NCBI GenBank assembly: GCA_023386345.1
Contig: JAEWJT010000004.1
Location: 186,001 to 250,000 of the forward strand
DNA: 64,000 nucleotides
Origin: Bacillota bacterium
GTDB lineage: Bacteria; Bacillota; Clostridia; Tissierellales; Sedimentibacteraceae
Direction: 5' to 3'
The translations under genes and the position numbers were made by a program. The notes under the pieces were generated by a model. It ran no database searches and had not been told where the DNA came from. It saw only the letters and a list, made by a program, of their open reading frames with translations. How positions within the stretch are numbered: the first letter of the stretch is position 1; the number at the start of each line of letters is the position of its first letter. Positions 34,105 through 41,254 of this stretch are shown in pieces.

Positions 34105-34174
34105 TTATTATATCATAATTTATTGAGAGATTGGTTGGTATAGAAATTTATATACTAAAATAAATAGTTTTTGT

Positions 34175-34203
34175 TTGCAATATTTTTATTTTATTGTTAT
34201 AAT
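34175..34203 (+). promoter_or_regulatory. Promoter of the hemolysin-III family gene
   Basis: TTGCAA (34175-34180), 17-base spacer, TATAAT (34198-34203), 86 bases before the start codon. Confidence 0.7.
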
Positions 34204-34289
34204 TATTGTTATAAATCAGATTAAAACTATAAAAATTTAGCATTATACTTATAAAATTGTAAACATATTTGTGGAGGTGTGGAATAAAA

Positions 34290-34958
34290 ATGGGAACAAA
34301 ACTTATTGATAGAAGAATACCTGAATATACTAGAGGTGAAGAAGTATTTAGTATGGTTCTAAGTATTGTTGGAGGAGCTTTAAGCGTTGCTGTACTTATT
34401 TTCTGCTTGATTGTAGCTTTAAAGAATAATAATGGATATGCTGTGGTATCATCTGCTATTTACGGAGCTTCGTTGCTTATATTATATAGCATGTCTAGTG
34501 TTTATCATGGACTGCGAAAGTATATTCCTAAAAAGGTTTTTCAAATTCTTAATCATTGTGCAATTTTTATGTTGATTGCAGGCACTTATACAGTTCTTTT
34601 ATTAGGCTCAGTTAGACAAATAAATCCAGTTATTGCGTGGACTATGTTTGGAATTGAGTGGGGTATTGCAGCATTTGCAATAACTTTTACTTCGGTTGAC
34701 TTAGAGAAAAACAGAATACTTTCAATTGTTTGTTACATATTCATGGGTTGGGCAATTGTACCTATTTATAAAATTGCTATAGATGCAATTAGCATGGATG
34801 GATTTGTTTTATTTATATCGGGTATTGCTTTATATACTATAGCTTTAATAGCATATATGCTTGAAAAGAGGATGAAATATCTACATTGTGTTTTTCATAT
34901 TCTATTTTTATTAGGTAGTGCAGTTCAATTTTTTAGTGTAATATTATACTGCCTATAG
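34290..34958 (+). CDS. Hemolysin III/PAQR-like membrane protein
   Basis: A 222-residue, seven-helix membrane protein of the HlyIII family. YSMSSVYHGLRKYIPKKVFQILNHCAIFMLIAGTYTVLLL near residues 70-110 holds the conserved His/Asp-type residues (YH, NH..IF.LIAGTY), and YMLEKRMKYLHCVFHILFLLGSA near the end holds the final FHxxxxxGS motif. Relatives are putative metal-dependent hydrolases (PAQR receptors); Bacillus Hly-III had reported pore activity, but the physiological role is open. The ATG at 34290 follows GGAGGTG (34273-34279). Confidence 0.85.
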   Translation: MGTKLIDRRIPEYTRGEEVFSMVLSIVGGALSVAVLIFCLIVALKNNNGYAVVSSAIYGASLLILYSMSSVYHGLRKYIPKKVFQILNHCAIFMLIAGTYTVLLLGSVRQINPVIAWTMFGIEWGIAAFAITFTSVDLEKNRILSIVCYIFMGWAIVPIYKIAIDAISMDGFVLFISGIALYTIALIAYMLEKRMKYLHCVFHILFLLGSAVQFFSVILYCL

Positions 34959-35007
34959 AATGGTTTATAATTCAATTAAAATAGTTAATTTCAATATAAA
35001 TATAAAA

Positions 35008-35046
35008 AAGAGAGCTAACTTGCATTAACATCAAGATAGCTCTTAT
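35008..35046. terminator. Bidirectional terminator
   Basis: AGAGCTAACTTG (35011-35022) pairs with CAAGATAGCTCT (35032-35043) with one mismatch, with A-run before and T-run after. It lies between the convergent HlyIII and glycosyltransferase genes. Confidence 0.75.
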
Positions 35047-35051
35047 TTATA

Positions 35052-36236
35052 TTATAACGCTAATTCTTCTTTATTTTCAGTAGTTACTTCATGATATATT
35101 TTTTGTAAATATTCAGCGATTGCTTCGCTGCCATAGATTTTTACTGACTCTATTACTGATTTTTTAATAATTTTCTTTTCTTCCTCTGACATGTTTTTGT
35201 AATCAACTAAAATTTGATACATTTCTTTGTCATCGTGATAAATATATCCATTCACTCCATCTATTACTTGACCTTTATTTAATGGATCAACGATATGAAT
35301 GACAGGCAGTCCTGTTGCCATAGCCTCTTTCATGGAAATTGAGTTAGTATCAGATAATGAAGCAGTTATATATAGTTGGCACGCTCCGTAATAGCTTGGA
35401 AGTTCATTATGCTCAACTCTACCTACAAAAATAACTATATCGTCAATACCAAGCTGTTTTGCTTGTTGCTTTAATTCTTCTAAGCAAGGACCTTCACCTA
35501 AAATCATTAGCTTAAACTTGTCCTCTTTTTTTACCTGCTTTGACCAATAATTCAGCAAAACATCAACACTTTTTTCTTTGCCTAATCTACCGCAGAATGA
35601 AACCAATATTTCATCATCTAATATATTGTATTTATCTCTAATTAGTTTTGACTTTTCCATGTCTAAATTAGATGGGTTAAATAAATCCAACTCGACAGGA
35701 TTTGGTATAATATTAACACTTTTATTTGCTCCGCATAAATTAAAATACTCTTGAACCTTTTGAGAAGGACCAGTCAATGCGGATGCTTTATCTGCTAAGT
35801 ATTTTACATATCTATGAGACATTTTCTTTAACATAGGGACGAAAATAGGCCTTGATATATAATATAAATATTCATCATACATTGTATGAAGTGTATATAC
35901 CATTGGAACTTGCAGATGTTTTGCAATAAATGCTCCTGATAGACCTATACCAAATTCACTATGAATATGGATAATATCAGGGTTGAATTCTTGTAGAATT
36001 TTCAACCTTTCTTTACTAAATGGAGTAGCAAGACCATAGTTATATATTTTCTTAGATAATCTTGATGGACAATATAGTATATTATCTTTTATATAATGCT
36101 GTTTAGCTGAAGGGCAAGCGGTAACTACCAATACTGTATGTCCTAATTTTTCTAATCCATCTTTCAAAGCAACTACATGAGTTACAACGCCATTGATAAA
36201 TGGTAAATATGTTTCTGTAAATAACACGATTTTCAT
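35052..36236 (-). CDS. GT4-family glycosyltransferase
   Basis: 394 residues, GT-B fold. The N-terminal acceptor domain begins MKIVLFTETYLPFINGVVTHV; HIHSEFGIGLSGAFIAKHL near 92 and TLHTMYDEYLYY follow. The C-terminal donor domain shows VSFCGRLGKEKSVDVLL near 210, ILGEGPCLEELKQQA near 245 and SLSDTNSISMKEAMATGLPVI near 293 (E-x7-E-like nucleotide-sugar site; SDTNSISMKEA in place of SETQGLVLIEA). The closest known types are glucosyltransferases for diacylglycerol or phosphatidylinositol. Probably at the inner face of the membrane. Monocistronic with GGAGGAAA before the ATG. Confidence 0.85.
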   Translation of the reverse strand: MKIVLFTETYLPFINGVVTHVVALKDGLEKLGHTVLVVTACPSAKQHYIKDNILYCPSRLSKKIYNYGLATPFSKERLKILQEFNPDIIHIHSEFGIGLSGAFIAKHLQVPMVYTLHTMYDEYLYYISRPIFVPMLKKMSHRYVKYLADKASALTGPSQKVQEYFNLCGANKSVNIIPNPVELDLFNPSNLDMEKSKLIRDKYNILDDEILVSFCGRLGKEKSVDVLLNYWSKQVKKEDKFKLMILGEGPCLEELKQQAKQLGIDDIVIFVGRVEHNELPSYYGACQLYITASLSDTNSISMKEAMATGLPVIHIVDPLNKGQVIDGVNGYIYHDDKEMYQILVDYKNMSEEEKKIIKKSVIESVKIYGSEAIAEYLQKIYHEVTTENKEELAL

Positions 36237-36394
36237 TTGTTTCCTCCAACTACCAAAAATATTTTATATTATTTATCGAAATTTTAATAAAAACATTGTT
36301 AAAATTATAATCAATTTGCGATTATAGTATAGCAAATTATATTGAAAAAGTAAAGGGAATAAATTATTAAAAATTGATTAAGAAAGCATTAAAA

Positions 36395-36415
36395 AAACGG
36401 AGACATGCTCCGTTT
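36395..36415 (-). terminator. Terminator of the HesB-like selenoprotein gene
   Basis: Read on the minus strand: AAACGGAG, a short loop, CTCCGTTT, then a run of T. It starts 12 bases after the stop codon. Confidence 0.85.
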
Positions 36416-36426
36416 AATTGTTGTTT

Positions 36427-36699
36427 TTAAAATGCTGGTAAAACCTCAAAGCCTTTGAATAACCAATTTGACGAATAATTAATTGTCATACCTTTCATTG
36501 AACCAATTAAATCACTAGAAACTACTATGTTTGCCCCGTCAACGTTATAGACTTTATCATTATTTTCTTGTTTCTCCGAAACAATGCCGAAGTTGGCACC
36601 ACATCAGGAATAGCCTGTTATTTTTACTTTTACTGGAACACCATTTTTGTTGTGTTCAAGAATTCTTTCTTTTGCTTTATCTGTTAATTTTATAATCAT
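36427..36699 (-). CDS. HesB/IscA-like selenoprotein (in-frame UGA as selenocysteine)
   Basis: A 90-residue frame with one internal TGA at codon 32 (36606-36604). It starts MIIKLTDKAKERILEHN after GAGGTG seven bases upstream, and ends GFEVLPAF. The pattern I-K-L-T-x-x-A at the start, VVSSDLIGSMKGMTINYS in the second half and the terminal GF-x-V are those of the HesB/IscA (Fe-S_biosyn) fold. Around the TGA the reading is ITGYS-U-CGANFG, so the UGA falls at the conserved Cys position of the family, directly before a Cys. Downstream is a hairpin with a GGA loop (bSECIS candidate). HesB-like selenoproteins are a known bacterial family. The C-terminal Cys pair of true IscA scaffolds is absent, so a redox role is more likely. 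It has its own terminator and is divergent from a Crp/Fnr gene. A pseudogene or sequencing error is the alternative. Confidence 0.8.
36568..36584 (-). promoter_or_regulatory. Candidate bacterial SECIS hairpin
   Basis: On the minus strand TTGTTTC-GGA-GAAACAA: a perfect 7-bp stem with a GGA triloop. The loop begins 27 bases after the UGA. Bacterial SECIS elements are expected within roughly 16-37 bases of the UGA and to carry G at the start of the apical loop; both hold. It lies inside the coding sequence, as usual in bacteria. Confidence 0.7.
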
Positions 36700-36753
36700 A
36701 TTATAACACCTCTTTTTTTTATTTATTATATGAAAAATACGAGATTTATTTCT

Positions 36754-36766
36754 GTGATGTTATCAC
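36754..36766. promoter_or_regulatory. Candidate Crp/Fnr-type operator
   Basis: GTGAT-GTT-ATCAC, a 5-3-5 palindrome in the divergent region between the HesB-like and Crp/Fnr genes. It resembles TGTGA-N-TCACA sites but with one base less spacing. Confidence 0.35.
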
Positions 36767-36780
36767 TATACAAGGGTAAA

Positions 36781-36801
36781 AGAGTGAATTGCGTTCACTC
36801 T
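36781..36801. repeat. 21-base inverted repeat, copy 1 (AGAGTGA...TTCACTCT)
   Basis: AGAGTGAA, five bases, TTCACTCT. Same layout and length as 51736-51756 and 55767-55787. Here no T-run follows, so it is not an obvious terminator. Confidence 0.55.
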
Positions 36802-36893
36802 ATGGAAAAATCGTTCCAAGTCTTCATTTATTACAAAATAATGCTAATATCATCACATATATTAATAAAATCTACAATAAATTTTATATTTCA

Positions 36894-36922
36894 TTGCTAA
36901 ATTAAATTTTTTATACTATAAT
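36894..36922 (+). promoter_or_regulatory. Promoter of the Crp/Fnr gene
   Basis: TTGCTA (36894-36899), 17-base spacer, TATAAT (36917-36922), followed by GGAGGTG and the ATG at 36949. Confidence 0.75.
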
Positions 36923-36948
36923 ATAATAAGTGAATTGGAGGTGCATAC

Positions 36949-37629
36949 ATGCTTACTAATCTAAATGATATTGAAATTCTAAGAAATACTCTAACATTTT
37001 GGAATCAAATAAGTGATGAAGAACAAAAAATGTTTATAGATAATGCTATTATAGTTAAGTATCAAAAGGATAACATTGTATACAACAGCAGTTGTGACTG
37101 CAAGGGTCTAACAATTGTAAAAAGCGGAAATTTGCGTGCATATATGCTGTCAGAATCTGGTAAGGAAATCACATTATATAGGTTATTTGAAAATGATGCT
37201 TGCATAATGACAGCTAATTGCTTATTAAAAAATATAACCTTTGATATGATAATTGAAGCAGAAAAGGACTGCGAAATAATATTAGTTCCATTTTCGATAT
37301 ATGGAATGCTTAACACTTCAAATCTTTTTATTCAAGATTTTACAAGTCAATTAGTTTCTTCACGATTTTCTGATGTGATGTGGGTTATGGAGCAAGTTGT
37401 TTTTATGAGTTTTGATAAAAGATTAGCAATATTTTTGTTGGAACAATCAGCAATTGAAGGCTCTGATATATTAAACATTACTCATGAAAATATAGCAAAA
37501 AATCTTGGAAGTGCTAGAGAGGTAGTGAGCAGAATGTTAAAATATTTCCAAAGCTCAGATATCGTTTATGTGTCAAGGCGAAATATAGAAATAAAAAATA
37601 GAAAAAAATTAATGGAACTCGCAGGGTAA
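36949..37629 (+). CDS. Crp/Fnr-family transcriptional regulator
   Basis: 226 residues: a cyclic-nucleotide-binding-like beta barrel (about 20-125) and a C-terminal winged helix (about 150-220) with ITHENIAKNLGSAREVVSRMLKYFQ as recognition helix-turn-helix. The barrel lacks the cAMP phosphate-binding Glu/Arg signature. Several Cys occur (SSCDCKG near 44, ACIMTANCLL near 85-95, DCEI near 106), so a thiol or metal sensor is possible; an Fe-S cluster is not proven by the pattern. It is divergent from the HesB-like selenoprotein gene, which may be its target. Confidence 0.85.
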   Translation: MLTNLNDIEILRNTLTFWNQISDEEQKMFIDNAIIVKYQKDNIVYNSSCDCKGLTIVKSGNLRAYMLSESGKEITLYRLFENDACIMTANCLLKNITFDMIIEAEKDCEIILVPFSIYGMLNTSNLFIQDFTSQLVSSRFSDVMWVMEQVVFMSFDKRLAIFLLEQSAIEGSDILNITHENIAKNLGSAREVVSRMLKYFQSSDIVYVSRRNIEIKNRKKLMELAG

Positions 37630-37803
37630 TAAGCGATAAGTACCTTACAAAAATGTAAGATTATTGTAAGCTAAGCATATTGTATTTTATTGTTGAATAA
37701 TTTATAATATATATATCCTTTATTTTATAAATAATCTAGCATAGTAGAGTGACCATTATTCAAAGTACAGGAATATAAATTTAACTTAATGGAGGCTGTT
37801 TTT

Positions 37804-38652
37804 ATGGAAAACATTCTATTTATTATCAAATCTATAATTTTGGGGATTGTTGAAGGTATTACAGAATTTCTACCAGTATCTTCTACAGGACACTTAATTA
37901 TATTTCAAAATCTAATGAAATTTACAAGTACAAGTAAAAGTTATGTGGAGATGTATACATACGTAATACAATTAGGAGCAATTCTTGCAGTAGTTGTATT
38001 ATATTGGAATAAAATCATGGGTACCTTAAAGAACTTTTTTCCTCAAAAAGTTGGTTATGACAATTCGGGCTTTAAATTTTGGTTTATGATATTTATAGCT
38101 TGTTTACCGGCAGCAGTTGTTGTTATATTGTTTGATGATTTAGCGGATAAATATTTGTTTAACTATATTACAGTGGCTATAACGCTAATTCTCGGTGCAT
38201 TTTGGATGATATATGCTGAAGAAAAATTCAGACCAAGCAAATTATCTTCAAAAGAGCTAAATGTTTCTGTAAAGCAAGCTCTAATTATAGGCGCATTTCA
38301 ATGTCTTGCAATAATACCAGGAATGTCGCGTTCAGCTTCAACAATTATTGGTGCTTGGATAGCAGGATTATCAACAGTAGCAGCAGCAGAATTTTCATTT
38401 TTTCTTGCTATACCAGTTATGGTTGGCATGAGTATATTAAAAATTTACAAAATTGGTGGCTTAGTTGTATTAACAGGTGTTGAAATCACAGCACTAATAG
38501 TTGGATTCGTAGTATCATTCATAGTTGCTTTAGTAGTTGTAAACAAATTTATTACTTTCTTAAAGAAAAAGCCTATGAGAATTTTTGCAGTATACAGAAT
38601 AGCTTTCGCAGTCATAGTTATAATAACAGGATTGTTTGGAATATTTAAGTAA
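37804..38652 (+). CDS. uppP: Undecaprenyl-diphosphatase UppP (BacA)
   Basis: 282 residues, eight or so membrane helices. It recycles the lipid carrier undecaprenyl pyrophosphate for cell-wall synthesis; overexpression gives bacitracin resistance. Signature motifs: GIVEGITEFLPVSSTGHLI near residues 12-30 and GAFQCLAIIPGMSRSASTIIGAWIAG near 160-185, including the catalytic Glu and Arg/Ser. I use the ATG at 37804 (GGAGG at 37791-37795) rather than the ATG at 37789, which precedes that site. A terminator follows. Confidence 0.95.
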   Translation: MENILFIIKSIILGIVEGITEFLPVSSTGHLIIFQNLMKFTSTSKSYVEMYTYVIQLGAILAVVVLYWNKIMGTLKNFFPQKVGYDNSGFKFWFMIFIACLPAAVVVILFDDLADKYLFNYITVAITLILGAFWMIYAEEKFRPSKLSSKELNVSVKQALIIGAFQCLAIIPGMSRSASTIIGAWIAGLSTVAAAEFSFFLAIPVMVGMSILKIYKIGGLVVLTGVEITALIVGFVVSFIVALVVVNKFITFLKKKPMRIFAVYRIAFAVIVIITGLFGIFK

Positions 38653-38662
38653 ATATAAAATA

Positions 38663-38702
38663 AAAAAAGCTCGTTTTCACTTTTGTGAAAGCGGGCTTTT
38701 TG
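38663..38702 (+). terminator. Terminator after uppP
   Basis: AAAAAAAGCTCGTTTTCAC pairs with GTGAAAGCGGGCTTTTT with wobble pairs, ending in a T-run. Confidence 0.85.
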
Positions 38703-38719
38703 CCTTTAAAATCAACTTT

Positions 38720-38842
38720 TCAGTTAAGAAACTGCAATAAAAAAGGGCTATCTAAATGTTCAACCATGCTGTAAACTTCATTAAAATTAATAAGCTTATC
38801 AATCTTTTTTAGAAAATGGTAAGATGGTACAAGTTCATCTAC
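38720..38842 (-). pseudogene. Remnant of an IS transposase N terminus (IS1182-like)
   Basis: A 40-codon open stretch without its own start, reading VDELVPSYHFLKKIDKLIN, then FNEVYSMVEHLDSP and a stop. This matches the well-conserved N-terminal phrase of IS1182-type (IS5-superfamily) transposases, (L)VPxxHxLRKIDKxIDFxFIYxLV. Nothing of the catalytic region remains, and no terminal inverted repeats were found. It lies just beyond the 3' end of the GNAT gene. Confidence 0.6.
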
Positions 38843-38855
38843 TATTCACCTGATA

Positions 38856-39722
38856 TTATACAAATTCCAACATGAGTGAGTCACAAATTGGTACATATCC
38901 GATCTTTTGATAGATACTATTCGATGTTGGGTTTGATAAATCCGTGTATAATACGCACTTAGTAAATCCTTTGTCTAATGCAATCTGGCTGATTTGAGCT
39001 ACACATGAGGTGGCGTAACCCTTTTCTCGATAATATGGAGGAGTATATACAAATGCAACACCGATAGCTGTTTGCATTTCCCTTGTATATCCCGCCATAG
39101 AAACAGGTATTCCATTATCTTCTAAAACGTAGAGTTTTTTTGTTGATAATCGGTATAAATATGATTTTGCATCTTGCGGAATAAACATTTCTATTTTTCC
39201 ATAAATATTTGCTGCATTAAATGCTTCAACCCAGTATGGGAAAAAATTCATATCTTTTTCATCCAGCAAACGAACGATACCAAATTGTTTAATATCCGGG
39301 TTTACTGCCGTAAGCTCATATATGCGCTGGCTCATGGTTGTTTTAAAAGTTAATCCCTTGCGAGTAGTATATTCTTTGGCAAAATACTCTGCCAAGTTTT
39401 TTTCGGTTGTCACGCCTGGAATTTCACAGTCTTTTAGCTCATCTACCAGACAGTTTATAGCTTCTGGGTTAATTATGTTGTCTGTTGCATAAAGCGTAAT
39501 ATTGTGCGGCGGTGTCATTATGGCGGTAAGTTGTATGCCCTTAGCATCCGAAATAGTCGCCATAAGCCAATTTACAGGGTCACGCCAGTCTGTTTTATCT
39601 TTCCCTTCATGTCCAATTATGATATTGCCAAGGGGAATCAAATTCTGTGCCTCGTGATTCATTAATACATCATAAGTATCATTGTAAAACTCATGTACAT
39701 CCGTATACAACTTGAATTGCAT
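38856..39722 (-). CDS. GNAT-family N-acetyltransferase (two-domain)
   Basis: 288 residues. The C-terminal GNAT domain has VAFVYTPPYYREKGYATSCVAQISQIALDKGFTKCVLYTDLSNPTSNSIYQKIGYVPICDS: the acetyl-CoA loop REKGYA and the NxxSNxIYxKIGY motif are textbook. The N-terminal about 140 residues form a degenerate partner domain. Homologs are annotated only as acetyltransferases, often near mobile elements; the substrate is unknown. GAAAGGGTGA precedes the ATG. Confidence 0.8.
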   Translation of the reverse strand: MQFKLYTDVHEFYNDTYDVLMNHEAQNLIPLGNIIIGHEGKDKTDWRDPVNWLMATISDAKGIQLTAIMTPPHNITLYATDNIINPEAINCLVDELKDCEIPGVTTEKNLAEYFAKEYTTRKGLTFKTTMSQRIYELTAVNPDIKQFGIVRLLDEKDMNFFPYWVEAFNAANIYGKIEMFIPQDAKSYLYRLSTKKLYVLEDNGIPVSMAGYTREMQTAIGVAFVYTPPYYREKGYATSCVAQISQIALDKGFTKCVLYTDLSNPTSNSIYQKIGYVPICDSLMLEFV

Positions 39723-39842
39723 TGTTATATCACCCTTTCATATATAAATAATATTGTAATTATAGCTTATTTAATTAAAAACCACAAGCAGAAATTCCAC
39801 GCTACTTTACTTGTGATTTTTCATACCTTTTTTGGCAGTCTG

Positions 39843-39869
39843 AAAGCCTAATTTTTTAGGCTTTTTTAT
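39843..39869 (+). terminator. Terminator-like hairpin in the GNAT-mnmA spacer
   Basis: AAAGCCTAA (39843-39851) with TTAGGCTTT (39856-39864) and a T-run on the plus strand. Both flanking genes run on the minus strand, where no T-run follows, so its role is unclear. Confidence 0.5.
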
Positions 39870-39958
39870 TATCACTAGATTTTATTTATCTTGCTATTCT
39901 TCTAAGGTAATACAGCATAAATATTACCAAATAGTGATTTAGTTATATTTCAATTTTC

Positions 39959-41050
39959 TTAATAATTGCTTAAAGGATTAGAAACTATCATTCCACCACC
40001 TAAAACCTCATCATCAATATAAAATACTGCTGATTGTCCTATAGCTGAAGCACGCTCTGGTTTATTGAACTTTACTATAGCAGAATTATCACTTTGATTT
40101 ATTATTTCACAAGGGATAAAGTAACCCCATTGACATAGTTTTACTCTTGCACTTATTTTCTCTGTACCATGATTTTCTTTATCAACATAATTTATATCAT
40201 TCACATATATTTTTTCTATGTATAAATCCTGTTCATTTTCTGTTAAAACTATCTCATTAGTATCTGCTTTAATTTTCAGTACATAGTAGGTTTTCTCGGT
40301 ATTTAGGTCTAAGCCTCTTTTTTGTCCTATGGTATAGTTAAAAATCCCTTTGTGTTTTCCTATGAAATTTCCTTTTGTATCAATAAAATTTCCCTTGCAA
40401 TTTATGATGTTTCTCTTACTTTTTATATAATTAAATAAAGATTTTCCATTTGTAAAGCATATATCTGTGCTGTCTTTTTTCTTAGCGACAAATGGAACAA
40501 TATTTGATATATATTCTCTTACCTCGTTTTTATTTTTAAAATTAGTTTCATTTACTAAACTGCTTTTATTATTTAGCGGCAATAAAATATGCTTTAATCT
40601 TTCTTGATTTAAGTGATAAAGATAATAGGACTGGTCTTTTTCGACTATATCTGATTTTAGAAGCTTGTATGTATTTTTTCTCTCACAAAATTCTATCTTA
40701 GCATAATGCCCTAATGCCATATAATCAGCACCAAGCTTTAGAGCTTCATCCAAAAGTAGTCCATATTTGACTTTTATATTGCATAAAATACAAGGATTTG
40801 GTGTAAATCCTTGTAAGTACATATCTATAAATTTATTAATAACTTCCTTTTCAAAATACTCTGAAAAATCAATTATATAATGTTTTATTTCAAGGGTGTT
40901 AGCTACTTTTTGAGCATCTTCACAGCTTTGATTTTCGAAAAGCTTCATTGTTATGCCAAAAACCTCATACCCCTGCATCTTTAATATATAAGCACTTGTA
41001 GCGCTGTCTACACCGCCACTGAGCGCAACAGCAACAATCTTTTTTTTCAT
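39959..41050 (-). CDS. mnmA: tRNA 2-thiouridylase MnmA
   Basis: 363 residues. MnmA thiolates U34 of Lys, Glu and Gln tRNAs using ATP and a sulfur relay. The PP-loop SGGVDS is at residues 11-16, NPCILCN holds the first catalytic Cys (near 87), and STDICFTNGK near 195 the second. YTIGQKRGLDL and the C-terminal beta barrel (GIGQSAVFYID-like AIGQSAVFYIDDEVLGGGMI) complete the family pattern. It stands alone here, without the cysteine desulfurase often seen beside it. AAAGGA precedes the start. Confidence 0.9.
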   Translation of the reverse strand: MKKKIVAVALSGGVDSATSAYILKMQGYEVFGITMKLFENQSCEDAQKVANTLEIKHYIIDFSEYFEKEVINKFIDMYLQGFTPNPCILCNIKVKYGLLLDEALKLGADYMALGHYAKIEFCERKNTYKLLKSDIVEKDQSYYLYHLNQERLKHILLPLNNKSSLVNETNFKNKNEVREYISNIVPFVAKKKDSTDICFTNGKSLFNYIKSKRNIINCKGNFIDTKGNFIGKHKGIFNYTIGQKRGLDLNTEKTYYVLKIKADTNEIVLTENEQDLYIEKIYVNDINYVDKENHGTEKISARVKLCQWGYFIPCEIINQSDNSAIVKFNKPERASAIGQSAVFYIDDEVLGGGMIVSNPLSNY

Positions 41051-41254
41051 TTTTGTACATCCTTTGCTGAAAATTATCTCTTAATAATTATACTAAATTT
41101 TAATAAAAACATAAAGCATTTAATTTTAAATTTTTATTCTAAATACAAACTTGTCTCATATATTTTTATATACAAGCATTACTTGCGATAGTATGTTTTT
41201 CAAAACTTTATAATTAACATAGGACTTAAATTTATCAAAACATGGAGGTTTAAA

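Noticed and set aside
27270..34300. Integrated element with attachment sites at tRNA-Leu
   Set aside because: I searched by eye for a second copy of the tRNA 3' end (ATCCCACCACCGGT) and for an integrase and found neither; only an accessory patch is claimed.
36427..36603. HesB-like gene as a simple nonsense-mutated pseudogene
   Set aside because: All other codons are intact, start and terminator are good, the UGA is at the conserved Cys position, and a SECIS-like hairpin is properly placed.
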